Assembly (NCBI GenBank): GCA_029260215.1
Contig: JAJDDQ010000036.1
Span: 1 to 54,843 of the forward strand
Direction: 5' to 3'
Length of the DNA: 54,843 nucleotides
DNA from: Phycisphaerae bacterium
Lineage (GTDB): Bacteria > Planctomycetota > Phycisphaerae > UBA1845
Position 1 is the stretch's first letter, and every line of letters starts with the position of its first letter. The position numbers and the translations under genes are program-made. The notes beneath the pieces were generated by a model. That model saw nothing but the letters and a program-made list of their open reading frames with translations, searched no databases and was not told the DNA's origin. Shown here piece by piece: positions 10,224 to 19,182 of this stretch.

Positions 10224-12682
10224 TGACGGCGACGCACCAACTCATCGCCCAGATCAACCGCGTGGTCGAGGAGCGGCGTTTCGAGTTCGCGGCTTTGCCG
10301 ACGGGCTGGTCCGCTATTTTCGCGATCGCCGGGCTTGTTGCGGTCTGTTGGATCATCTTCGCGTTCTACCGCACGGAAGGCCGGCGCGGTGCGTCTTCAA
10401 TCCAGCGCATGTTCCTCGCAGTATTGCGGTGTCTGGTCATCCTGACTTTGGCGGGCATCCTCGTTCAGCCGGTATTGGCGACCTATCTGCACCGGTGGAT
10501 CGACTCCTACTGCATCGTGCTCGTGGACGATTCATCGAGCATGGACCTGCGCGATCGATACCGCGAACCGGCGGACGCAGCCCGCGTTGAATCGGTCATG
10601 CCTTCCGAAACAGTCCTGCCGCTACGCCGGACCGACGTCGTCGAACAGTTGCTGACGCGGAATGATTACGCTCTGCTTGAAGGGCTTCGCGAACACAATC
10701 GCGTCAAAGTCTTCACATTCAGCGACGCCCCGGAACTCATCGGCACACTGTCAGCCGCAAGAGAACAGATCGAGCAAGCCGGTCAGGAGGATCAAAACTC
10801 CGAAACGTCGCTGCTGACCACCGACGCCGCATTGCGTACGTCGTTCGACGCTCAAGGGTCCGCCACCAATATCGCCCGGGCGGTTCGCAGCGCTATCGAA
10901 TCTCTTTCGGGGGCGCCGCTCGCGGGCGTTGTGGTATTCAGCGACGGCGGATTCAATCAGGGCGACCCGCTTGAGGTCGTCGCCCGCTTCGTGGGGGAGC
11001 AGGGTGTCCCGCTGCACGTGGTCGGAATCGGCGACCCAGCCGAGCCGCGCAACGTGCGCATCACCGAAATCGCAGCCCCCGAAAACGCCTTCGAAAGCGA
11101 TCCGTTCTCCATCACCGTTCACATCGCGACACAAGGGATGGCCGGCGACTCTCTTGTGGTCGGCTTGTACGACGGCGATTCAACATCGCCGCTTGAAACG
11201 CGCACGGTAAGCGTCAGCCCGACGGACGAGGTCGCACCGATCGTCTTCACACAAACGCGCGAAACACTAGGCCGATCCGTCTACCGTGTGGAGATTCCCG
11301 TACGCGAAGACGAGAGTGTTTCCGACGACAATACCAAGACCTGCACCGTCAACGTCATCGACGACAAGATGCGTGTGCTGCTGATATCCGGCAGCCCAAG
11401 TTGGGAATACCGCTACCTGTCGCGCCTGCTCGTGCGCGACGAAACATTCGATGTAAGCTGCTGGTTGCAGTCGGCGGACACCAACGCGGTCCGCGACGGC
11501 AACACCATCATCGACGCTCTGCCCGCGACGCCGGCTGACCTGTTCAAATACGACGCTGTCGTCATGCTCGACCCCGACCCGGCTGAGTTCGGCCCCGGTT
11601 GGGCCAAGCTGCTGGCCGACTTTACCACCGAACACGCCGGCGGCGTTCTTTACGCAGCCGCCAGACCTTACGCATCGACATTCCTGCGCGACCCAGCCGT
11701 CGCCCGCATCGTGCAACTGCTCCCGGTCACCCCCGACCCGGAAGCGGACCTGATACTCAATCGCGTAGGCCACTACCAGACGCGCGATTGGCCTATCGAA
11801 ATCGAAAAAACCGCCATTGGGCACCCCATCCTCAAACGCCCGGGCGCTTCGTCCGGTGCGGGGTTCTGGCGCGATCTGCCCGGTGTCTATTGGCACTACC
11901 CCGTCCTGCGCGAGAAGCCGGTGGCCACTGTGCTCCTGCGTCACGGCAGTCCGCAGATGCGCAACGCTTACGGCCAACACGTGCTGATGGCCACCCAATT
12001 CGCCGGCTCGGGACGAACCGCGTATCTGGGCATCGACAGTACCTGGCGATGGCGACGACAGGGCGATGCATTGTTCAACACCTTCTGGGTGAACACGCTT
12101 CGATACCTCGTCGAGGGCAAACTGCTCGGTGCGAAACAACGGGCCAGCCTCTTCACCGACGGAGACACGTTCCAGATTGGCGAAGCTGTTATGGTCACAG
12201 CCCGTCTGTTCGATGCACGATTCGAGCCGTTGGAGATCGACTCGGTGACAGCCTCTTTCGGAGCATCCGCGCGCACCACGGATTTCAAACTCAACCGCCT
12301 GTCGGACAGGCCCGGATGGTATGAGGGACGCATCACCCCCAACGCGACCGGCCACTATCGCATCGCTTTGACGCTGCACGCCGGCGGGGCGGAACCGATC
12401 CACACCACACACGAAATCCAGGTGGTCAGACCCAATATCGAAGTAGTCAATCCACGCATGAACCGCGCAGCCTTGCAGATGCTGGCGGAGCGGTCGCCCG
12501 GCGGGCGATACTATGATATCGACGAGATCGATTCGCTAACGGATTCCATCGCGGATCACCATGAACTGACCACCGTTCGATCTCGCCCGGAGCAGCTTTG
12601 GGACCGCTGGTGGACCCTCGCGGCGCTCATCGGATTGCTAAGCCTCGAATGGGCTGTAAGAAAGTGGGTGCGTTTGTTGTGA
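10223..12682 (+). CDS. Membrane-anchored VWA / glutamine-amidotransferase-like protein
   Basis: An 819-residue paralogue-like partner of the preceding BatA protein. ATG 10223 is used because it overlaps the upstream stop as TGATG; an in-frame ATG at 10199 lies inside the previous gene. Two N-terminal membrane helices (~28-50 and ~65-85) lead to a VWA domain with VDDSSSMD (DxSxS) and FSDGGFNQGD. Then follows a beta-sandwich region, an amidotransferase-like domain starting MRVLLISGSPSWEYRYLSRL, and a C-terminal membrane helix before KWVRLL. No amidotransferase Cys-His-Glu triad was identified, so this domain is probably non-catalytic. The gene ends in a GTGA overlap with the next. Confidence 0.85.
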   Translation: MTATHQLIAQINRVVEERRFEFAALPTGWSAIFAIAGLVAVCWIIFAFYRTEGRRGASSIQRMFLAVLRCLVILTLAGILVQPVLATYLHRWIDSYCIVLVDDSSSMDLRDRYREPADAARVESVMPSETVLPLRRTDVVEQLLTRNDYALLEGLREHNRVKVFTFSDAPELIGTLSAAREQIEQAGQEDQNSETSLLTTDAALRTSFDAQGSATNIARAVRSAIESLSGAPLAGVVVFSDGGFNQGDPLEVVARFVGEQGVPLHVVGIGDPAEPRNVRITEIAAPENAFESDPFSITVHIATQGMAGDSLVVGLYDGDSTSPLETRTVSVSPTDEVAPIVFTQTRETLGRSVYRVEIPVREDESVSDDNTKTCTVNVIDDKMRVLLISGSPSWEYRYLSRLLVRDETFDVSCWLQSADTNAVRDGNTIIDALPATPADLFKYDAVVMLDPDPAEFGPGWAKLLADFTTEHAGGVLYAAARPYASTFLRDPAVARIVQLLPVTPDPEADLILNRVGHYQTRDWPIEIEKTAIGHPILKRPGASSGAGFWRDLPGVYWHYPVLREKPVATVLLRHGSPQMRNAYGQHVLMATQFAGSGRTAYLGIDSTWRWRRQGDALFNTFWVNTLRYLVEGKLLGAKQRASLFTDGDTFQIGEAVMVTARLFDARFEPLEIDSVTASFGASARTTDFKLNRLSDRPGWYEGRITPNATGHYRIALTLHAGGAEPIHTTHEIQVVRPNIEVVNPRMNRAALQMLAERSPGGRYYDIDEIDSLTDSIADHHELTTVRSRPEQLWDRWWTLAALIGLLSLEWAVRKWVRLL

Positions 12683-14811
12683 CCACGGGTGACGCCAATC
12701 TCTCACTGACCACGCTTGAGCCGGGGGCGATCGAGCGAAAAGTGCTCGGCCCGCTCACGCGTCTTCGCGCGCGTCTGCGACTTTACGCGCTGACTGTGGG
12801 TATCGCGAGCCTGCTCGTTTACCTGTTGTGCGCATCAATCGTGCAGTTCGCGCTGGACTATTCGTTCCGCCTGCCGCTCGACATGCGTGCAGCTTTGCTG
12901 GCTGTCGTCGTGGGCGGAGCGGGTTGGCTGATCTACCGGCGCATCATCAAACCCCTGCGCGTGTCTTTCGGGCACAACGAGGTGGCTGCCATCGTCGAAC
13001 GTCGCGACCCCGGCCTGCGTTCCCTGCTCGTGTCAGCCGTTCAGTTCGCTCAGGGACAGGTCGGTGCAGAGGCCAGCAATTCCCGCACGTTCGTCGAGCG
13101 TGTGATCGCCGAAGCATGCGCCCGCGCGGACCGCATCCGATTCACGGAAGCCCTGGACCACGGCTTGGCGCGCAGCCGCATGTTTGTCATCGTCGTGGTC
13201 TTCGCGGTTTGGGTCGGCGCGTTCGGGTTAAGTCCGGAGGAGATGGGCATATGGTTTGATCGCAACGTGCTCCTCGGTCACGCGGAGTGGAAACAGCGCA
13301 CGCATCTGATTGTCGAACTGCCGCACGGCGTGTTGACCGGCGCACGCGGTGACGATATCGAAATACGCGCCCGCGCCGAAGGCGATGTGCCGCGCGCGGT
13401 CACCGTGGAATTCGAACTCGCAACCGGTAGAAGCGGTCGCGAAACCATGATCGCGGTCGGCGAACGCGGATTCCGCCATACCTTCCTGCGTGCTGACGAC
13501 GATTTCCGTTTTCGACTCAGCGGCGGTGACGATCAAACCGAGTGGTTCACCGCGCAACTCGCGGATCGACCTGTGGTCGAGGACATCACGCTGAATGTAA
13601 CCCCGCCCGAATATTCCGGCGCACTGCCCTTCACCGCACCGCAAGGCCAATTGGCAATCGAGGTGCTGCGCGGCAGCACGGTGCGCGTCGATGCCCGCTT
13701 CAACAAACCCGTTATCGTCGCGACCTTGATGAGCGGGCAACAACCCGTTGCCCCAGCCGCCGGCGTGGACAACGAATGGTCCGTTTCGATCGCACCGGAG
13801 CAAACAAAAAACTACCACTTCGCCCTCGTCGACGAGCTTGACCTGAGCAACAAGCGACCGGTCCACGTGTCCGTGCGCGTCGTCGAAGACGCAGCCCCGC
13901 GCGTGCGCATGAAAATCAACGGCGTGAGTGATATCATCACCGCCCAGGCGCTTCTGCCGATCGAAATGTCATTCTCCGATTCGTTCGGGTTGGCCGACAC
14001 GGAGCTGACTTATCAGATCGCCCGCGAGGGCTACGAACTCGAGAAAATCCAATTGGACGATTTCGTCCCCGGCATCACCAACTTCGACACGAAACTGCTC
14101 TGGGGTGCGTCGTCACTGCCGCTCGTGCCCGGCGATCATCTGACTCTGTTCGCCCGCGCGACGGACTTCAACGACATCACCGGGCCGGGCGAGTCCAAAT
14201 CCGGAGCCGTCACCCTGCGCATCGTCACGCGCGAGGAAATGCTGGCAGAGCTTGCCCGCCGCGAGCAGGAATATCGACAGGAATTTGAACGCATCATCGA
14301 ACAGCAGGAAGACCTCCGCCGAAACCTGCTGACCCTGATCCGCGAGATGGAAACGGTGCGGGCCGAGGATCGCCTCACCGCCCGCGTCGCACCGCTCGAA
14401 CGTCGCCAAAGACAGATCGGCGGGCAGGTCAATCTCCTGCGGCAGCAGTTCGAGCAAATTGTGGCGGAATTCCGCGTGAACGGCATGGATACGTCCAATA
14501 TCCAGGATCGCCTCGAAGACGGCGTGGTCAAGCCGATGTCCACGCTGGCCCGGCGAAGTCTGGTTTCCGCCGCCGACCGCCTTCGGGCCATCGATCGCAG
14601 CGACGCAGCCGATTCCGCCGAACTGGCAGACGCCGGTCAGCAGATTGTCTTGGACGACATGCGCCGGATATTGGCCAACATGCTAAAATGGGAAGGGTTC
14701 CAGGAGGCGGTCACCATGCTTCGCGACGTGCTCCGCCTTCAGCAGGAATTGCACGGGGAAACGCAGGACGAGATCGAGCGTCGAGCAGCCGATATCCTCG
14801 GCGGCGGCTGA
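12679..14811 (+). CDS. DUF4175-like membrane protein with coiled coil
   Basis: About 710 residues if translation starts at GTG 12679, which overlaps the upstream stop as GTGA; ATG 12649 is an alternative. There are two N-terminal membrane segments (ALTVGIASLLVYLLCASIVQ and ALLAVVVGGAGWLIY), a conserved-looking EVAAIVERRDPGLRSLLVSA stretch, and a third membrane helix near 170. Large extracytoplasmic beta-rich domains follow, then from ~515 a long coiled coil (REQEYRQEFERIIEQQEDLR) with a Gln/Glu-rich end. The layout resembles DUF4175 proteins, which accompany BatA/VWA operons; the assignment is by layout and a short motif only. Confidence 0.7.
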   Translation: MTTGDANLSLTTLEPGAIERKVLGPLTRLRARLRLYALTVGIASLLVYLLCASIVQFALDYSFRLPLDMRAALLAVVVGGAGWLIYRRIIKPLRVSFGHNEVAAIVERRDPGLRSLLVSAVQFAQGQVGAEASNSRTFVERVIAEACARADRIRFTEALDHGLARSRMFVIVVVFAVWVGAFGLSPEEMGIWFDRNVLLGHAEWKQRTHLIVELPHGVLTGARGDDIEIRARAEGDVPRAVTVEFELATGRSGRETMIAVGERGFRHTFLRADDDFRFRLSGGDDQTEWFTAQLADRPVVEDITLNVTPPEYSGALPFTAPQGQLAIEVLRGSTVRVDARFNKPVIVATLMSGQQPVAPAAGVDNEWSVSIAPEQTKNYHFALVDELDLSNKRPVHVSVRVVEDAAPRVRMKINGVSDIITAQALLPIEMSFSDSFGLADTELTYQIAREGYELEKIQLDDFVPGITNFDTKLLWGASSLPLVPGDHLTLFARATDFNDITGPGESKSGAVTLRIVTREEMLAELARREQEYRQEFERIIEQQEDLRRNLLTLIREMETVRAEDRLTARVAPLERRQRQIGGQVNLLRQQFEQIVAEFRVNGMDTSNIQDRLEDGVVKPMSTLARRSLVSAADRLRAIDRSDAADSAELADAGQQIVLDDMRRILANMLKWEGFQEAVTMLRDVLRLQQELHGETQDEIERRAADILGGG

Positions 14812-14843
14812 CATCGTCACCAATCTGAAACGGGAGCGCCAAA

Positions 14844-16946
14844 ATGCCCAGCGCTGAAAAATTTCGTCGGTTCACCACAACCTTGGCTGTGGCCCTGAGC
14901 GTCTTTGCATTCGCACAATTCGCGCACGCACAGGATCAAACAGACAACGCGGATTCCGTAAGCCCGCTGGCAGCCAAGCAGGAGATGATCCGCGATCGCC
15001 TGACCCGCCTCGAAGACCGCATGTTTCGTCTGCGCGAATCGCTGGCGGAGCAGGAACCCGAAAACGCCGCCCGCCTCGAAGCCACGCTGTCCAAAGCGGG
15101 CGAACTCGGCGTCGAAGATCGCGTCGACGGGCTGCTGCGCATCTTTCGCGAAAGCGGCCGACTGGAAGAAGCCGACGTGAAGCAGAAGGCGTTGATCGAA
15201 GACCTTCAGTCCATGCTTCAGGTGCTCACCGAGAAAACCCTCACCGACGAAGAGCAACGCGAACGCGAAATCGAACGCATCGAAGAGGCCCGCGCCAAAG
15301 TCGAGGAATTGCTCGATCGCCAAAAAGACCTGCGCCAGCAAACCGCGCAGAAGAATGACGACAACCGTCGAGCCGCGCAAATCCGTGACGCCATCCGCCG
15401 CCTCGACGACATCAGTTCCCGCCAGCAGGCGATTCAACCGAGCCAACCCAACGCACCGCGCGATCAGGACCGCGTCGCCGACGATACCAAAAGACTGGCC
15501 GACGACGTACGCAAACTGGGCAGCCCCAACAAATCCAGCCCGAAGGGTGATAGCCAAGGCGATCAACCACCGTCGGGCGAAGGTCAAGGCGAGACACCAC
15601 CGTCAGGCCAAGGGCAACCCAGCCAGGAAGGCAGCCAGGGCAGCCCGTCGCAATCGGGCGAATCGCCATCAGGCAAGCCATCGAGCGGCAAGTCGCCGAG
15701 CGGCGGATCGCCAAGCGGCAAATCCTCCAGCGGCAGTCCGTCCAGCGGCAGCCCCTCCGGGGGCGAGCCTTCCGAGAGCGGTGAAAGCGACGACAACGCC
15801 AAGTCCGCAGCCGACAGTCTCGACGACGCCGGCGAACACATGGACTCCGCCAAAAGCGAACTGGATTCCGGCGAAAAAGAAAAAGCCGAAAAAGAAAAAG
15901 CCGACGCAATCGAAAAACTCAAACGCGCCAAGCACAGCCTCGAGGAAGCACTAAAGGAAATCGAGGACGAAGAAAAGCTCGACACGCTCGCCGACGCCCA
16001 ACAAAAACTATCGAAAGAAACCGGTGACGTCGGTGGACAAATGGGTGGCCAACAAGGAGGTCAACAGGGCGGTCAACAAGGAGGACAGCAGGGCGGTCAG
16101 CAAGGCGGACAACAAGACGGCCAGAAAAACGAGCCGCTACCGGGGCAGGAACAGGTGGAGCGTGCTCAGGAAAACATGGAAAAAGCCGCCGAAAAGCTGG
16201 ACCAGGAAAAACCCCGCGATGCGACCGGCGATCAGGACCGCGCCGTAACCGACCTGCAAGACGCACTGGCTGAGCTTGAAGAAGCCCTGCGACAACTTCG
16301 CCAGGAGGAGCAGGAGGAAATCCTGCGCGACCTCGAAGCCCGCTTCCGCGCCATGCTCGTCGCCCAGCTGGAGATCAACGCCGGCACGATCGAGCTGCAC
16401 ACCGTCGGCAAGGAAAACTTCAAACGAGCTGAGCTTCTCCGCGGCGCGGAATTGGCATCCGCCCAGGACGACGTAAGCCAAACCGCCGCCAAAGCATTGC
16501 ACATTCTCGAGGAAGAAGGCACAACGGTCGTCTTCCCCACCATCCTCGAACAGCTCTCCGAGGACATGCACGCCGTGGCAGACCGCCTTGAACAGTTGAA
16601 CGTCGGCATCCTCACGCAATCCATGCAGGAAGACATCGTGGCTCTGCTCAAGGACATTGTCGACGCCATCGAAAAGAAACGCGAGCAACTCGAACAGCAG
16701 GGTCAACAGGGTCAGCCGTCACCCTCCCAGAAAGATCAACCGCTTCTGCCCGCATCGGCAGAGCTAAAACTGTTGAAGTCGCTTCAGGTGCGCGTGCTCA
16801 CCCGTACCGAAGTCATCGAGCAGGAGCGCATCACACCAACAGAATCTCCAGAAGACATCGTCCGTGCCCTGCGCTCCGTCACAAAGCGTCAACAGGAAGC
16901 ATCCAACATCGCCATCGAAATGCGCAAGGCGGAGAACGGGCAATGA
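14844..16946 (+). CDS. Secreted low-complexity coiled-coil protein (Ser/Gly/Gln-rich)
   Basis: A 700-residue exported protein with a signal peptide ending near FAHAQDQ. Three parts are visible: a charged coiled coil (~40-190), a linker of Ser-Gly-Pro-Lys repeats (SPSGKPSSGKSPSGGSPSGK and similar, ~230-310), and a GGQQ tandem (seven GGQ[MQ] units, ~395-425) between further Glu/Lys-rich helices. The C-terminal 200 residues are helical without low complexity. Similar low-complexity proteins follow the BatA/DUF4175 genes in planctomycete operons. The role is unknown; a periplasmic structural or tethering role is a guess. The gene ends ATGA with the next start. Confidence 0.75.
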   Translation: MPSAEKFRRFTTTLAVALSVFAFAQFAHAQDQTDNADSVSPLAAKQEMIRDRLTRLEDRMFRLRESLAEQEPENAARLEATLSKAGELGVEDRVDGLLRIFRESGRLEEADVKQKALIEDLQSMLQVLTEKTLTDEEQREREIERIEEARAKVEELLDRQKDLRQQTAQKNDDNRRAAQIRDAIRRLDDISSRQQAIQPSQPNAPRDQDRVADDTKRLADDVRKLGSPNKSSPKGDSQGDQPPSGEGQGETPPSGQGQPSQEGSQGSPSQSGESPSGKPSSGKSPSGGSPSGKSSSGSPSSGSPSGGEPSESGESDDNAKSAADSLDDAGEHMDSAKSELDSGEKEKAEKEKADAIEKLKRAKHSLEEALKEIEDEEKLDTLADAQQKLSKETGDVGGQMGGQQGGQQGGQQGGQQGGQQGGQQDGQKNEPLPGQEQVERAQENMEKAAEKLDQEKPRDATGDQDRAVTDLQDALAELEEALRQLRQEEQEEILRDLEARFRAMLVAQLEINAGTIELHTVGKENFKRAELLRGAELASAQDDVSQTAAKALHILEEEGTTVVFPTILEQLSEDMHAVADRLEQLNVGILTQSMQEDIVALLKDIVDAIEKKREQLEQQGQQGQPSPSQKDQPLLPASAELKLLKSLQVRVLTRTEVIEQERITPTESPEDIVRALRSVTKRQQEASNIAIEMRKAENGQ

Positions 16947-17983
16947 AAAAAATCACAAAAAATCACGCCGCAGCCTTCCCTGCCTACGCACTCATCGCGA
17001 TGTGTCTCGTCGCACCGCTCACTCTTGCAGGCCCGAAGGTCGAAGAAACCATCTCAGCCTTCATCACCCACGTACGCTCCGCCGACGCGTTCGACGCGAG
17101 CGCCAGGGATTTCATCGAACGCACCTGGAACGAACGAGATCGCGAGGACGACCCTGAAGAATTCCTGCTCGAAGCGCTCGCGGTGTTGTCCAAAGAATTC
17201 TCAGCCGGCCTCGATGCCTACGACGACGAGGACTACGCAAAAGCCCACACGATCATGGCCAACCTGGGCCAACACCCGGACCCATACCTCTCCGCCAACG
17301 CAAAGGTCTACGCGATCAAAAGCCTCGTCGAGGATCGCCGCATCATCGATGCCAAGACCGAGATCGAGTCCTTCCTCGAAGACCCCACCGCCGTCGATCT
17401 CTACACGCCCTACGCCGCCGAGATGGCCTTCGTCAAAGGCTACGTCGCCTTGCAGGCCCTCGAATACGATCAGGCAGCCGCGTCGTTGCAAACATTCGTC
17501 AACCAGTACCCCGACGCAGCCGACCGCCTGCGCGTCTCCGCCAAGCAAATGCTCGCGGAGTTGGCCCGTCGCCAACCCGAACGACTCGGCGACGTAGCCG
17601 ACCTTATGGTCTACTCAGGTCATCGCCTGGGCCACGACTTCACCGGAAAACCCGTGCAGGAAAAACAACAACAAGCCATCGACCTGCTGGACAAACTCAT
17701 CGAAGAAGCGGAATCCGCCGAGAAAAGCGGCGGGGGGGGCGGCGGCTCGGGCAGCGGGCAGCAGTCTCCACAAACACCCATGCAGGATTCAACACTCCCC
17801 GGCGGAACGGGCTCACAGGGACAGAACCTGCGAAACGCCCGCAAGATCAAACCCGGCGAAGCCTGGGGATCGCTGCCACCGGCTGAGCGTCAAAAAATCC
17901 TGCAATCGTTGCGTGACAGTTTTCCGTCCCGCTATCGCAAACTCGTCGAGCAATACTACCAGGACTTGTCCAAAAAACCGTGA
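16943..17983 (+). CDS. Secreted TPR-like repeat protein
   Basis: A 346-residue exported protein with an N-terminal signal peptide (cleavage after LTLAG, ~30). Helical pairs resembling tetratricopeptide repeats run from ~85 to 215 (DAYDDEDYAKAHTIMANLGQ; AEMAFVKGYVALQALEYDQA). A Gly/Ser/Gln-rich linker follows at ~265-290. The last 45 residues hold a conserved-looking motif (KPGEAWGSLPPAERQKILQS then YRKLVEQYYQDLSKK) that I associate with proteins of this operon type. It is probably a periplasmic scaffold. Both ends overlap neighbours by 4 nt (ATGA upstream, GTGA downstream). Confidence 0.75.
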   Translation: MKKITKNHAAAFPAYALIAMCLVAPLTLAGPKVEETISAFITHVRSADAFDASARDFIERTWNERDREDDPEEFLLEALAVLSKEFSAGLDAYDDEDYAKAHTIMANLGQHPDPYLSANAKVYAIKSLVEDRRIIDAKTEIESFLEDPTAVDLYTPYAAEMAFVKGYVALQALEYDQAAASLQTFVNQYPDAADRLRVSAKQMLAELARRQPERLGDVADLMVYSGHRLGHDFTGKPVQEKQQQAIDLLDKLIEEAESAEKSGGGGGGSGSGQQSPQTPMQDSTLPGGTGSQGQNLRNARKIKPGEAWGSLPPAERQKILQSLRDSFPSRYRKLVEQYYQDLSKKP

Positions 17984-19182
17984 CGCGCATCTTCGCATCC
18001 ATACTGCTCGCCCTCACAACGACTGCCTCAGCAGCCGTCGTGACGCTTATCGACGGCCGAGTCGTCCCCTGCGCGTCGGTTTCAATCGCCGAAAACACAG
18101 TCAATCTCAAAGGCACACCGCAAAGAAACGAAACGACTATCACCACCCGCGAACTGCGCGTCATCGATTTCAAACGCACGCCGCAGCGCTCCGCCAGCCG
18201 CTTCGCTGCCGTCGTCTACCACAACCACGGCGGGCGCTTGCGCGGCACCATCACCGCCCAGTCCGAGGACGGCATCGAAGTCGAAACAACCCTGGGCCAA
18301 CACACCTTCGCATTCAGCACGCTCGCCGGCATCTGGTTCGAAAACATCTCATCCAATCCAGCCGTCCGCGCCGAGTTCGATTCCACCCTCTCGAATCGCT
18401 TGCCCGGCAAGGACGTGCTCATCACAGAGCACGACGGCAAATCCGCAGCCGTCAGAGGCCGCATCGCCATGCTCGGACCGGAGGGCGGCACCATCCAAAT
18501 AGGCCGACTCGAACGACCGTTCCAAAGCAAGCGCATCGCCGGAATCGTGTTCGCCACCGGCGCAATCAACCAAGACGCCAAACCAACCCTCGTCGAGCTG
18601 CGCGACAACAGCGTGCTCACAGGCCGACTTATCACCCTGAATGAAAACACGCTCCGGTTGGCCGCCTCATTCGGCCCCGAGCTTGACATCGCCGTCGATC
18701 GCATCGCCCGCCTGCGTTTTCAAAGCGACCTCATCGTCTTCCTCTCCGACATGGTCCCCGTCGCCGACGAAAGCTCAGGCCTCCTCCATCCACCCGCACC
18801 CGCACGCATGGACCGCTCGTTCAGCAATCGAAAACTGTCCATGCACGACCGCGTCTTCGCCAAAGGCATCGGCGTCCGCGCCCACAGCCTCCTTCGATAT
18901 CGCCTCGAAGGTCGATTCAAATCGTTCGCCGCGACAGTCGGCATCGACGACGCAGTACGCCCACGCGGCAGCGTTCTGTTCAAAATCAGCGGCGACGGCC
19001 GGGAACTGCGCACCACCGAAGTCCTCACCGGCCGGGACCAGCCACACGACATCGTCGTCGAGGTGACCGGCGTAAACGAACTGACGCTCGAAGTCCTCCC
19101 AGGCCCCGACGCCGACCTGTCCGACCACGCAGACTGGGCCGACGCGCGACTCATCCTCGATCACAAGGAAACAGGCCCATGA
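17980..19182 (+). CDS. Secreted NPCBM/NEW2-domain protein
   Basis: A 400-residue exported protein; the GTG start overlaps the upstream stop (GTGA). The signal peptide is MTRIFASILLALTTTASAA. The N-terminal ~240 residues are beta-rich repeats of the form RxxxVxIxxxxVxLKG. Residues ~270-395 form an NPCBM/NEW2 carbohydrate-binding-like domain: SMHDRVFAKGIGVRAHSLLR, FAATVGIDDAV, and the closing DLSDHADWADARLI. NPCBM modules bind glycans in glycosidases and are widespread in Planctomycetes without catalytic partners. No catalytic domain is present here. The last bases overlap the protease start as ATGA. Confidence 0.85.
   Translation: MTRIFASILLALTTTASAAVVTLIDGRVVPCASVSIAENTVNLKGTPQRNETTITTRELRVIDFKRTPQRSASRFAAVVYHNHGGRLRGTITAQSEDGIEVETTLGQHTFAFSTLAGIWFENISSNPAVRAEFDSTLSNRLPGKDVLITEHDGKSAAVRGRIAMLGPEGGTIQIGRLERPFQSKRIAGIVFATGAINQDAKPTLVELRDNSVLTGRLITLNENTLRLAASFGPELDIAVDRIARLRFQSDLIVFLSDMVPVADESSGLLHPPAPARMDRSFSNRKLSMHDRVFAKGIGVRAHSLLRYRLEGRFKSFAATVGIDDAVRPRGSVLFKISGDGRELRTTEVLTGRDQPHDIVVEVTGVNELTLEVLPGPDADLSDHADWADARLILDHKETGP

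Noticed and set aside
15600-16130. Repeat arrays in the low-complexity gene as possible CRISPR or mobile repeats
   Set aside because: The units are in-frame codons for Ser-Gly-Pro-Lys and Gly-Gln repeats of varying length, without spacers.
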